Both the position numbers and the translations under genes were made by a program. Below, piece after piece: positions 9,499-24,400 of a DNA stretch of 64,000 bases; the stretch's first letter is position 1; each line of letters begins with the position of its first letter. The stretch is from Apricaphanius iberus (Eukaryota > Chordata > Actinopteri > Cyprinodontiformes > Aphaniidae): the NCBI GenBank assembly GCA_028564705.1, contig JAPXFQ010002390.1:60001-124000 (forward strand). Reading direction: 5' to 3'. The notes beneath the pieces are model-generated. The model made no database searches, had not been told where the DNA came from, and was given only the letters and a program-made list of their open reading frames with translations.

Positions 9499-12400
9499 GT
9501 AAGAGCCGCTTTTTCATTTCATTTGGAGGAACTCTATGTCAGAAAATCTGTCATTATTAACGGGAAAATCTGTCATTATTAACGGGATTCATTTCTTAGA
9601 CTTTAAAATTAACTGCCCCAAACAATTCATTAACAACTCAAAGTTCATCTTTTCAAAATTAGGAGGCCGGAAGTTCATTTTACTTTGTAATTCTAATGTT
9701 GAGAAAATCCCATCAAAACCATCTTCCATGCTTCTCTCTTGGTCGTTAATATACAAACCCAGATACTAGATATATGGAACAATAAGCATATCACGCAGAG
9801 AAACAAATCTATTTTCTTTCCCACTTGGTTTGATCAAAATATATTATTGATTCATCCAATTATTTGTCTTCATTCTCATGTCAGGATTTTATCCGAACAT
9901 GTAATTTAATGACCTCCATCATAGAATTTAACATAGTTATAAATGCTATTCCTTATGGAGTCATTTTGCTCAGGTCTGTTTCTCTTCATCATGCTAAAAT
10001 AATCGCCATATAGGCTCGTTATTTCAAAAACATGTCACTTCCAGGCCTTATGTAGTAGCTTATTGGAACTATTATGTCAATAACCTTAACTGGAAACAAA
10101 TATGAATCTTACCAGCCAGATATATGCTTACTAAGAAAGTGAAGGAAGTTTCTTTTAAAATTATTCTTTTTTTTTTTTTTTTAACGATTCAAAAAAGAAG
10201 TCGAAAGCCGCTGAAGTTTCTGTGAGGCACAAACTGAAGATATGTATCACCTGTTTAGGTCCTTCTCCACTAAATTATGGGTAGATATTATTACATTTAT
10301 TTCTTCTTTTATTAAACCAAACTTCTGTGTTTGCTTTGAACATGTATTATTTGGGTTTACAGACTATCCTCGGGAAGAAAAATCGCACTTTTATGTTATC
10401 AATTTTGCGTTGATTAAACTATGAACATAAGCGTTGATTAAACATTTCCCCTGCATTGTTCATGAATTATGGTTTTGTCCCCACCACATAAAAACCACAT
10501 CCACTCATTGATACTTTACATATAATCAGTATCCATAATGATATTCCTCTATCTTATGGAGCGTGAATGTTGTAGCATTATCTGCAGAGATTCATGTTAC
10601 GTCCAATAAAGATTTGCATTCAAAGGATTTTCTGTATCAACAAGTATCTCTTTAATGGAAGCTGTTTATGCTGCTCCATGCATTTATGCAAATATAGCAG
10701 AGGACTGTGTGTATTCCAAGGTGGACATACACTTTATGAATTATGGCCCATTTCTAGGCCGTTTTTCAGCCATGCAGCACGTTTTTTGCCACTGGTTTGT
10801 CTAAAATATTGCATTTATTTATTTTAATTTTATTTATTTGACAGGGACATTGCAACTGTTGCATTACTGATGCCTTACAAGCAAGAGCTAATTTTCAACT
10901 CCTGTCCCTGGTTGGGCCTTTCCAAACATTAGGTTACAGTAAAATATTGTATTTCGTAAAATACAATTCCATGTGTATTATGCAATTAAATGAAATATGA
11001 AATGCAATAAACAGTAAAATAAAAGTTAAAATACAATAACACATTAAAACAGCTATTTAAAAATTACCCGTACACACAATACAAAACCTATGAATCATCA
11101 CTCATTCATTCACACAGCGCTCTCTGCAAATTGGTACAGTTTTGGTTCGGTTTTAACCATGATTTCAGCCTAAAAGTAAAAGTTTTAGACTCGGATATGG
11201 TTTTGAGTTCAGTTGGCAATGAGTTCCACAGCTTTGCACCTTTATAGAAAAAGGCCGACTGACCAAAAGATGTCCTGCAGTGTGGAAGCTTCCGGTTCTG
11301 GTTGGTAGAAGCTCTGGTGACTCTGTTGCTGTTTAGTCTCTGAATGAATGACCTGAGCGAGACTGGTGCTAAATTATTCACACAGTCGGGTATTAATTTG
11401 ATAAAGAACAAGTCACTGAAGTTTTCAAAGCTCAGTAACTTATGCTTCTCAAGGATTTTGCAGTGGTGGTAGTGAATTGACTTTTTCTCCATGATTTTTA
11501 TTGCTTGATTGTACAATGATCCAATGCACTTTTGGGCTTTTAGTAAGTTTTCTAACCGTCAGAGTCATGTTATGGTCCTGTTATTAAATTATAAGTTCTT
11601 GTAATGTGTTCAGGTCTGTTAGTAAAAGCCTGTTTTTGTCTGCCTAGTAATCCTTTTAGGTCCTTTAATCATTTAATCAGCGTTTCTGCAGCTCCTTCCT
11701 CCCTGCAGCTGTCAGACTGTACAACCAAAACTGCTCCCAACAAATATAAATACTTTACACCTGCACTGTATCTTATATGCTGCACTAAACAACCACACCG
11801 ATATAATTTGCACATTATTTCCACCTGATGAACATATTCTGTCTATTATTGTATATATTTTTCTCTTCTGTTACATATTTTGTATATTTGTTGTTTCTTT
11901 GGCTGCTGATTACGACCAAATTTCCCCTGGTGGGACTATTAAAGGATTATTCTATTATTCTATTCATTTGTTGATGGTGAAATTTAGTCATTATTGTTTT
12001 TAAATTCCTGTCTACACACTTTATCAGACCAATTAATGTTAAAGCCACCATACCATATAATCTCTCTAAAAACCTCAAGCTGTTTTCCTGCTTGACTCAG
12101 TCCATCATAAAAGGACACAGTGTGAGAAGTTTGATTATATAGGACCGCTATAGTAAAGTTAATTGAAAGTGACAATGTTACTCTTAAGTTTGTCTTTATG
12201 TAGATTAGCGCTCCTCCCCCTTTCCCAGAATGTCTGTCCTTTCTGAACATTGGTATCCAGAAATGTCTATCATGTTTGTCGGTATATTAATGTGCAGCCA
12301 GGATTCTGTTAAAGATGATCAAAGTTGGAGTCCAGGAGAAGTGCAGAGATCTGATCTCTTTTGGATGTTTAAATGTCCTCCGATTAATCCTTTTGGTTTG

Positions 12401-15400
12401 CTCGTGGGTTCCCACCCGGGTATGATCGACAGATATGAAACATAAGATGTTCCTTTTGCTTTTGTGTCGCTCGTCCGTTAACATGCTTCTGTTTGCCGAC
12501 CGAGAATTACTCTGACCGCGTTTACGAGACGTAATCGGTGCGATCCTCGGAGACTAACCACCCGTGTGCGTCTGTCAAAGAGGGTGACTCAGCAGTTAAA
12601 CTGCGGTTCATTGTACACGGGTGGTTAGGTTCAGAAGCGGTGCGCTCCCAGGCTTGGCGTTGCTCCAGTAGTTCCCGGTTCTGGGTTCTGCTCTAGGTGG
12701 CACCAGTACGTGCGGGGGCAGGGTCTCCGTCTCCTCTGGTGTAGGTGTATTTCCACAGCCAAAAGTCGGAGCACTAGAAGTACTTTGGACGCACGCACTT
12801 GGCCTGGCTGAGATGCCGTCTTGCCATTATTCCTGCTGCGATTAGGGTAGAATGACGACCAGATGGAGCACAAAGTACTGTGTCACATCCAAACATGGAG
12901 CGCTTAGTCTGTTCACCATAGGTTAAGTCGACCAAAGTGCCCTCGTGTGGTGAAAAATTGGAACTCCAAGCAGAAAACAGCAATAAGAAAAGTGTCAGAA
13001 TACAGAAGGCCTGAGTGGAGCCCAACAAACCACTCTTTCCCTCAGCGGCCATTTTATGGCCTACTTTCCTGCAGGAACCAAAAACAGTGTACATTATTTC
13101 CCGCTGGGATCAATAAAGTGTTTTTGAATATGAGTAGAGTACATCCCAAGAACAGGATTCGATCTACCAACAGCCGGGTGCCAGGCGTACGTGTTAACCG
13201 CTCAGCCAAAGGAACAACTCGATAATCATCCAGCCAGAGCACAGGAAGCCCCACACTGTCACACATGGTTAATGAATCTGTGCGCATGGTTTAATAAACC
13301 GAGGGAACGGATTCTTACCCCTTAAAAATGATATCTGCACCTGACCCTGCCGGGCTCCATAGAAATCAGCTGCTGGAGCAGGAAAAAAACCCCAACGTGT
13401 AGGTCAGTGTGCTTTGGTTTAGATCAGTGTTCCCAGCCCTGGTCCTACTGGTCCTACTGGTCCTACTGGTCCTCCAGCCAAACCAGTTTTAGAAGTTTCC
13501 TTAACCCTACTCCTGATTCCGATGATTGCAGCTCAGCAACAGCCTGTTAATCAGCCACCAACTAAAATCAGCTGCTGGAGCAGGAAAAACCCAAACGTGT
13601 AGGTCAGTGTGCTTTAAGGAGCAGGGATGGGAAACTTCAGTCCCTCTGATACTGACACCTGCTGGATGTTAAACATCACTGCAGGCAAACTAACTGAAGT
13701 CTATTATTTAATATCCCAGTTTAAAATAGGTTTATCTTCAACATATAAAATAAAAGTGTCACAACTTGCCCTTTGACCCTTCCAGGATAAGCAGCATAGA
13801 TCATGAACAGATTGATGTGTCAAAAGTGTGAATGTGATGTTGACTTTTTTACTTTATCATTATTAATACTCCATAATGGATCAGAAATACCAGCACAGTC
13901 TGATCAGAACCGTTCCTTCCCCTAACCAGAACCAAGTCCTGGTACTTTCTAAAGCCCCGGCTCGGTCCAAGAGGAACCAGAACCTGAAGACTTACTTTAG
14001 ATGTTTTCATCTGTCCGTTCATTATCTACATTACTATCTATTATTTACTGATTATTAGTGATTATTAGTATTTACTGATTATTATGGATTATTAATATTT
14101 ACTGATTATTATGGATTATTAATATTTACTGATTATTATGGATTATTAATATTTACTGATTATTATGGATTATTAATATTTACTGATTATTATGGATTAT
14201 TAGTGATTATCAATATTTACTAATTATTAGTGATTAATATTTACTGATTATTAGTATTTACTGATTATTGGTGATTAATATTTACTGATTATTAGTATTT
14301 ACTGATTATTATGGATTATTAGTATTTACTGATTATTATGGATTATTAGTATTTACTGATTATTATGGATTATTAGTATTTACTGATTATTGGTGATGAT
14401 TATTTACTGATTGTTAGTGATTATTAGTATTTACTGATTATTATGGATTATTAGTATTTACTGATTATTATAGATTAATATTTACTGATTATTATGGATT
14501 ATTAGTGATTATCAATATTTACTAATTATTAGTGATTAATATTTACTGATTATTAGTATTTACTGATTATTGGTGATTAATATTTACTGATTATTAGTAT
14601 TTACTGATTATTATGGATTATTAGTATTTACTGATTATTGGTGATTAATATTTACTGATTATTAGTATTTACTGATTATAGTGATTATTAATATTTACTG
14701 ATTATTATGGATTATTAGTATTTACTGATTATTATGGATTATTAATATTTACTGATTATTATGGATTATTAATATTTACTGATTATTAGTGATTATTAGT
14801 ATTTACTGATTATTAGTGATTATTTATTTACGATTATTATGATTATTATATTTACTGATTATTATGGATTATTAGTATTTACTGATTATTATGGATTATT
14901 AATATTTACTGATTATTAGTGATTATTAGTATTTACTGATTATTAGTGATTATTAGTATTTACTGATTATTATGGATTATTAGTATTTACTGATTATTAT
15001 GGATTATTAATATTTACTGATTATTAGTGATTATTAGTATTTACTGATTATTGTGATGATTATTTACTGATTATTATGGATTATTAGTATTTACTGATTA
15101 TGTGATTATTAATATTTACTGATTATTATGGATTATTAGTATTTACTGATTATTATGGATTATTAATATTTACTGATTATTATGGATTATTAATATTTAC
15201 TGATTATTAGTGATTATTAGTATTTACTGATTATTATGGATTATTAATATTTACTGATTATTATGGATTATTAGTATTTACTGATTATTAGTGATTATTA
15301 ATATTTACTGATTATTATGGATTATTAGTATTTACTGATTATTATGGATTATTAATATTTACTGATTATTAGTGATTATTAGTATTTACTGATTATTGGT

Positions 15401-18400
15401 GATTATTATTTACTGATTGTTAGTGATTATTAGTATTTACTGATTATAGTGATTATTAATATTTACTGATTATTATTGATTATTAGTATTTACTGATTAT
15501 TATGGATTATTAATATTTACTGATTATTAGTTATTAATATTTACTGATTATTAGTGATTAATATTTACTGATTATTAGTGATTAATATTTACTGATTATT
15601 ATGGATTATTAGTATTTACTGATTATTATGGATTATTAATATTTACTGATTATTAGGGATTATTAGTATTTACTGATTATTATGGATTATTAATATTTAC
15701 TGATTATTAGTGATTATTAGTATTTACTGATTATTATGGATTATTAGTATTTACTGATTATTATGGATTATTAGTATTTACTGATTATTATGGATTATTA
15801 GATTGTTTATGGATTATTAATATTTACTGATTATTATGGATTATTATATTTACTGATTATTAGGATTATTAATATTTACTGATTATTATGATTATTATAT
15901 TTACTGATTATTAGTGATTAATAGTATTTACTGATTATTATGGATTATTAGTATTTACTGATTATTATGGATTATTAATATTTACTGATTATTAGTGATT
16001 ATTATATTACTGATTAGTGATATTTACTGATTATTAGTGATTAATATTTACTGATTATTAGTGATTAATATTTACTGATTATTAGTGATTAATATTTACT
16101 GATTATTAGTGATTAATATTTACTGATTATTAGTGATTATTAATATTTACTGATTATTAGTGATTATTAATATTTACTGATTATTATGGATTATTAGTAT
16201 TTACTGATTATTAGTGATTAATATTTACTGATTATTAGTGATTATTAATATTTACTGATTATTATGGATTATTAGTATTTACTGATTATTGGATTATTAA
16301 TATTTACTGATTATTGGTGATTATTAGTATTTACTGATTATTATTGATTATTATATTTACTGATTATAGTGATTATTAGTATTTACTGATTATTATGGAT
16401 TATTAATATTTACTGATTATTATGGATTATTAATATTTACTGATTATTATGGATTATTAATATTTACTGATTATTATGGATTATTAATATTTACTGATTA
16501 TTATGGATTATTAATATTTACTGATTATTAGTGATTATTAGTATTTACTGATTATTATGGATTATTAGTATTTACTGATTATTATGGATTATTAATATTT
16601 ACTGATTATAGTGATTATTAGTATTTACCAGATTGATGGATTATTAATAATTTACTGCATTATTATGGAGTCTTTGTATTTTACAGATTGTAATGGATTA
16701 TTTAATATTTACTGTTATTAGTGATAAATTATTACTGTTATTTGTATTTACTGATTATTGTGTATTCATTAGTATTTACTGATTATTATGGATTATAGTA
16801 TTTACTGATTATTAGTGATTATCAATATTTACTGATTAGTGATTAATATTTGCTGATTATTAGTGATTATAAATATTTGCTTAGTGATTAATATTTACTG
16901 ATTATTAGTGATTATCAATATTTACTAATTATTATTGGTTAATATTTCCTGATTATTATTGATTAATATTTACTGATTATTATTGATTAATATTTACTGA
17001 TTATTGGTGATTAATATTTACTGATTATTGGTGATTAATATTTACTGATTATTAGTGATTAATATTTACTGATTATTGGTGATTAATATTTACTGATTAT
17101 TGGTGATTATTAGTATTTACTGATTATTGGTGATGATTATTTACTGATTGTTAGTGATTATTAGTATTTACTGATTATTAGTGATTATTTACTGATTATT
17201 AGTGATTATTAGTATTAACTGATTATTAATACAGGCATCTGTGGCATAGTGTTTGGGACTTCTGGATTTTTATTCTGGTTTAACTGAAGGACTCGTCTCA
17301 TTACAGCTCCGTGTTATGGAGTAGATATATATATGATAGAAGCTGGGCAGGTAGGCAGAGAGATACACATACCTTCATAATTAATATTGGAGACTGAATC
17401 ATCCTTATCTTCATCCTCATGGAATACTTTCATAACACTCACCTGGACAGTTGGGCAATCGTCCATCCGCCCATTATGGATAAAATCACAGCAATGGGAC
17501 AAACTATTCAGTAAATTAGTTCTTTGTGAACGAGTATTTATGTAATTTTAGTCCTATTCTGGTCATCAGATAACCAGTGGATTGGGTGGTTCTGTAGGGT
17601 CCAGAACCTGGTCCAGGATAACTCTGGACATACAGAACCTTAGAGAGCAACCAGGAGAGGATCCTGAGCCGCTATAGTGTTCCTCATCAGAACCACGTCT
17701 CTGAACCCAGAAGCTCTTAGAGACGGAGCAGCTACCGGGCCGTCCCAGAACCTCAGTAACCCGTGTGTGTCTTGTGTCCCCAGCGAGCTGGAGCGTCTCA
17801 GCGGCCTGGTAGGACGTCCCTCAGAGTCCCATCCGCTCCACAACAGCGGTCTGCTGAGTCTGGACCCGGTTCAGGATAAAACTCCTCTCTACTCCCAGCT
17901 GCTGCAGGCCTACAAGTGGTCCAACAAGGTGACTCCACCAACGAAGCCGTTACCATGGTAACCAGGGGGCCGACCTCTTCCAGTTACCATGGTAACATGA
18001 CCCTGACAGACCAGGTCCCTCATTTAGATCTGTGTGCTTCATACATAGTAACGTTTCTACATATTCTGTACTTATAGCCTGGTTCACACTAACGATTTAT
18101 AAACTGTCTGAGATCTTTGGACAGCCATTAAAAAATCCCACATATTCCTGCTGAGCTTCTACAATGTACGATGTTTGTGGAGAGACACACAAACAAAACA
18201 CACACACACACATAAAGTCCAAAACTGAATTGAGAATAAAAAACTATTTAGCAGTGTGACTCAATAAGCCTGTTCTTCACACTTCCTGCGTTTTGCTGCT
18301 GTGCTGCAATCTGATGAACACTTTCCTGTTCCTCTAATGCTGCGTTCAGACCGTGGGCTTGATCAGCATCAAGCGACGCTAATAAAACGACTAGATCGAT

Positions 18401-21400
18401 GCATAAACACAAAATATACATTTCTAAGCTGAAGCTAGCAAAGCTGGTAGGCGGGTCTTTCTCTGCTGGATCGTGGTTGGCTAGGCAGCATCACTACGGC
18501 GAGACGCTCTGATTGGTTGCCCGTCTGCATCAACAGCTTTAGGACCGTCAAAAGTTCAACTAGCTGAACTTCTGCGTTGCTAGTGTTATGAATAGTGTAG
18601 CGTTATGAATAGCGTTATGATGAATAGCGTTATGAGTAGCGTTATGAATTGCCTTATGAATAGCGTTATGAATTGCCTTATGAATGGCGTTATGAATAGC
18701 GTCATGAATAGCTTCATAAATAGCGTCATGAATAGCTTCATAAATAGTGTCATGAATAGCTTCATGAATAGCGTCATGAATAGCGTCATGAATTGTGTTA
18801 TGAATGGCGTGATGAATAGCCTTAGCGTTATGAATAGCGTCATGAATAGCGTCATGAATGGCGTTATGAATAGTGTTATGAATGGCGTTATGAATAGTGT
18901 CATGAATAGCTTCATGAATAGCGTCATGAATTGTGTTATGAATGGCGTCATGAATAGCCTTAGCGTCATGAATAGCGTCATGAATAGCGTCATGAATGGC
19001 GTCATGAATAGCCTTAGCGTCATGAAATTACGTCATGAATAGCGTCATGAATGGCGTCATGAATAGCCTTAGCGTCATGAATAGCGTCATGAATAGCGTC
19101 ATGAATGGCGTCATGAATAGCGTCATGAATGGCGTCATGAATAGCCTTAGTGTCATGAATAGGGTCATGAATGGCGTCATGAATAGCCTTAGTGACATGA
19201 ATGGCGTCATGAATAGCGTCATGAATAGCCTTAGCGTCATGAATATAGTCATGAATGGTGTCATGAATAGCGTCATGAATAGCCTTAGCGTCATGAATGG
19301 CGTCATGAATAGCGTCATGAATAGCCTTGGCGTCATGAATGGCGTCATGAATAGCGTTATTAATAGCGTCATGAATAGCGTCATGAATAGCGTCATGAAT
19401 AGCGTTATTAATAGCGTCATGAATGGCGTCATGAATAGCGTTATGAATGACGTCATGAATAGCGTTATGAATGACGTCATGAATAGCGTCATGAATAGCC
19501 TTAGCGTCATGAATGGCGTCATGAATAGCCTTAGCGTCATGAATGGCGTCATGAATAGCCTTAGTGTCATGAATAGCGTCATGAATAGCGTCATGAATGG
19601 CGTCATGAATAGCGTCATGAATAGCCTTAGCGTCATGAATGGCGTCATGAATAGCGTCATGAATGGCGTCATGAATAGCCTTAGCGTCATGAATGGCGTC
19701 ATGAATAGCGTCATGAATAGCCTTAGCGTCATGAATAGCCTTAGTGTCATGAATAGCCTTAGCGTCGTGAATGGCGTCATGAATGGCGTCATGAATAGCG
19801 TCATGAATAGCCTTAGCGTCATGAATGGCGTCATGAATAGCCTTAGTGTCATGAATAGCGTCATGAATAGCCTTAGTGTCATGAATAGCGTCATGAATGG
19901 CGTCATGAATAGCCTTAGCGTCATGAATTGCGTCATGAATGGCGTCATGAATAGCCTTAGCGTCATGAATGCGTCATGAATAGCGTCATGAATGACCTTA
20001 TCATGAATGGCGTTCATGAATAGCTTAGCGTCATGAATGGCGTCGTGAATAGCCTTAGTGTCATGAATAGGGTCATGAATTGCGTCATGAATAGCCTTAG
20101 TGTCATGAATGGCGTCATGAATAGCCTTAGCGACATGAATGGACACATGAATAGCCTTAGCGTCATGAATGGCGTCATGAATAGCCTTAGCGTCATGAAT
20201 GGCGTCATGAATAGCCTTAGTGTCATGAATAGCGTCATGAATGGCGTCATGAATAGCCTTAGCGTCATGAAATTGCGTCATGAATGGCGTCATGAATAGC
20301 CTTAGCGTCATGAAATTGCGTCATGAATGGCGTCATGAATAGCCTTAGCGTCATGAATGGCGTCATGAATAGCCTTAGCGTCATGAATGGCGTCATGAAT
20401 AGCCTTAGTGTCATGAATGGCGTCATGAATAGCCTTAGTGTCATGAATAGGGTCATGAATTGCGTCATGAATAGCCTTAGTGACATGAATGGCGTCATGA
20501 ATAGCCTTAGCGTCATGAATGGAGTCATGAATGGCGTCATGAATAGCGTCATGAATAGCTCGTCATGAATGCGTCATGAATAGCCTTAGCGTCATGAATG
20601 GCGTCATGAATAGCGTCATAAATGGCCTTGGCGTCATGAATGGCGTCATGAATAGCGTTATTAATAGCGTCATGAGTAGCGTCATGAATAGCGTTATTAA
20701 TAGCGTCATGAATGGCGTCATGAATAGCGTTATGAATGACGTCATGAATGGCGTCATGAATAGCGTTATTAATGACGTCATGAATAGCTTCATGAATAGC
20801 CTTAGCGTCATGAATGGCGTCATGAATAGCCTTAGCGTCATGAATGGCGTCATGAATAGCCTTAGTGTCATGAATAGCGTCATGAATGGACTCATGAATA
20901 GCCTAAGCGTCATGAATGGACTCATGAATGGCGTCATGAATAGCGTCATGAATAGCCTTAGCGTCATGAATGGCGTCATGAATAGCCTTAGTGTCATGAA
21001 TAGCCTTAGCGTCATGAATAGGGTCATGAATGGCGTCATGAATAGCTTTATGAATAGCGTCATGAATAGCGTCATGAGTAGCGTCATGAATAGCGTTATT
21101 AATAGCGTCATGAATGGCGTCATGAATAGCGTTATGAATGACGTCATGAATGGCGTCATGAATAGCGTTATGAATGACGTCATGAATAGCGTCATGAATA
21201 GCCTTAGCGTCATGAATGGCGTCATGAATAGCCTTAGCGTCATGAATGGCGTCACGAATAGCCTTAGTGTCATGAATAGCGTCATGAATGGACTCATGAA
21301 TGGCGTCATGAATAGCGTCATGAATAGCCTTAGCGTCATGAATGGCGTCATGAATAGCCTTAGTGTCATGAATGGCGTCATGAATAGGGTCATGAATGGC

Positions 21401-24400
21401 GTCATGAATAGCCTTAGCGTCATGAATGGCGTCATGAATAGCCTTAGTGTCATGAATAGCGTCGTGAATGGCGTCATGAATAGCCTTAGCGTCATGAATG
21501 GCGTCATGAATAGCCTTAGCGTCATGAAATGGCGTCATGAATAGCGTCATGAATGGCGTCATGAATAGCCTTAGTGTCATGAATAGCGTCATGAATGCGT
21601 CATGAATAGCCTTAGGTGAATGGCGTCATGAATAGCGTCATGAATAGCCTTAGCGTCATGAATATAGTCATGAATGGCGTCATGAATAGCGTCATGAATA
21701 GCCTTAGCGTCATGAATGGCGTCATGAATAGCGTCATAAATGGCCTTGGCGTCATGAATGGCGTCATGAATAGCGTTATTAATAGCGTCATGAATAGCGT
21801 CATGAATAGCGTCATGAATAGCGTTATGAATAGCGTCATGAATGGCGTCATGAATAGCGTTATGAATAACGTCATGAATAGCGTTATGAATGAGTCATGA
21901 ATAGCTTCATGAATAGCCTTAGCGTCATGAGGGCGTCATGAATAGCCTTAGCGTCATGATTTGGCGTCATGAATAGCCTTAGTGTCATGAATAGCGTCAT
22001 GAATGGCTCATGAATGGGTCATGAATAGCGTCATGAATAGCCTTAGCGTCATGAATGGCGTCTTGTGGGTTGTGTTGGTGTGGTTGTGTTGTGGGTTGTG
22101 TTGTGTTGTTTGGTTGTGGGTTGGTGGTTGTGTTGGTATGAATAGCTTAGTGGTTGAATAGCGTCATGAATGGCGTCATGAATAGCCTTAGCGTCATGAT
22201 GGCGTCATGAATAGCGTCATGAATGGCGTCATGAATAGCCTTAGTGTCATGAATAGGGTCATGAATGGCGTCATGAATAGCGTCATGAATAGCCTTAGCG
22301 TCATGAATGGCATCATGAATAGCGTTAGCGTCATGAATAGCGTCATGAATGGCCTTAGCGTCATGAATGGCGTCATGAATAGCCTTAGCGTCATGAATGG
22401 CGTCATGAATAGCCTTAGTGTCATGAATAGGGTCATGAATGGCGTCATGAATAGCCTTAGCGTCATGAATGGCGTCATGAATGGCGTCATGAATAGCCTT
22501 AGCGTCATGAATGCGTCATGAATAGCGTCATGAATGGCGTCATGAATAGCCTTAGTGTCATGAATAGCGTCATGAATAGCGTCATGAATGGCGTCATGAA
22601 TAGCCTTAGCGTCATGAATGGCGTCATGAATGGCGTCATGAATAGCCTTAGCGTCATGAATGGCGTCATGAATAGCGTCATGAATGGCGTCATGAATAGC
22701 CTTAGTGTCATGAATAGGGTCATGAATGGCGTCATGAATAGCGTCATGAATAGCCTTAGCGTCATGAATGGCGTCATGAATAGCCTTAGCGTCATGAATG
22801 GCGTCATGAATAGCCTTAGCGTCATGAATGGCGTCATGAATGGCGTCATGAATAGCCTTAGTGTCATGAATAGGGTCATGAATGGCGTCATGAATAGCCT
22901 TAGCGTCATGAATGGCGTCATGAATAGCGTCATGAATGGCGTCATGAATAGCCTTAGCGTCATGAAATTGCGTCATGAATAGCGTCATGAATGGCGTCAT
23001 GAATAGCCTTAGTGTCATGAATAGGGTCATGAATGGCGTCATGAATAGCGTCATGAATAGCCTTAGCGTCATGAATAGCGTCATGAATGGCGTCATGAAT
23101 GGCGTCATGAATAGCCTTAGCGTCATGAAATTGCGTCATGAATAGCGTCATGAATGGCGTCATGAATAGCCTTAGCGTCATGAATAGCGTCATGAATGGA
23201 CTCATGAATGGCGTCATGAATAGCCTTAGCGTCATGAAATTGCGTCATGAATAGCGTCATGAATGGCGTCATGAATAGCCTTAGTGTCATGAATAGGGTC
23301 ATGAATAGCGTCATGAATAGCGTCATGAATAGCCTTAGCGTCATGAATAGCCTTAGCGTCATGAATGGCGTCATGAATGGCGTCATGAATAGCCTTAGCG
23401 TCATGAATGGCGTCATGAATAGCCTTAGCGTCATGAATGGCGTCATGAATAGCGTCATGAATGGTGTCATGAATAGCCTTAGCGTCATGAAATTGCGTCA
23501 TGAATAGCCTTAGTGTCATGAATGGCCTTAGCGTCATGAATGGCGTCATGAATGGCGTCATGAATAGCCTTAGCGTCATGAATGGCGTCATGAATAGCCT
23601 TAGCGTCATGAATGGCGTCATGAATAGCGTCATGAATGGCGTCATGAATAGCCTTAGCGTCATGAATATAGTCATGAATGGCGTCATGAATAGCGTCATG
23701 AATAGCCTTAGCGTCATGAATGGCGTCATGAATGGTGTCATGAATAGCCTTAGCGTCATGAAATTGCGTCATGAATAGCCTTAGTGTCATGAATAGCCTT
23801 AGCGTCATGAATGGCGTCATGAATGGCGTCATGAATAGCCTTAGCGTCATGAATGGCGTCATGAATAGCCTTAGCGTCATGAATGGCGTCATGAATAGCG
23901 TCATGAATGGTGTCATGAATAGCCTTAGCGTCATGAATGGCGTCATGAATAGCCTTAGTGTCATGAATAGCCTTAGCGTCATGAATGGCGTCATGAATGG
24001 CGTCATGAATAGCCTTAGCGTCATGAATGGCGTCATGAATAGCCTTAGCGTCATGAATGGCGTCATGAATAGCGTCATGAATGGCGTCATGAATAGCCTT
24101 AGCGTCATGAATATAGTCATGAATGGCGTCATGAATAGCGTCATGAATAGCCTTGGCGTCATGAATGGCGTCATGAATGGCGTCATGAATAGCGTTATGA
24201 ATGACGTCATGAATAGCTTCATGAATAGCCTTAGCGTAATGAATGGCGTCATGAATAGCGTTATGAATGACGTCATGAATAGCTTCATGAATAGCCTTAG
24301 CGTCATGAATAGCCTTAGCTTTATGAATGGCGTCATGAATAGCGTTATGAATGGCGTCATGAATAGCGTTATGAATGGCGTCATGAATAGCGTCATGAAT

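Noticed and set aside
9071..9517. 148-codon minus-strand frame over the med27 start
   Set aside because: It is the antisense shadow of GC-rich med27 exon 1 and the LINE tail.
13155..13225. tRNA gene on the minus strand
   Set aside because: A and B boxes are recognisable, but the acceptor stem and anticodon arm do not pair by eye; it fits a SINE better.
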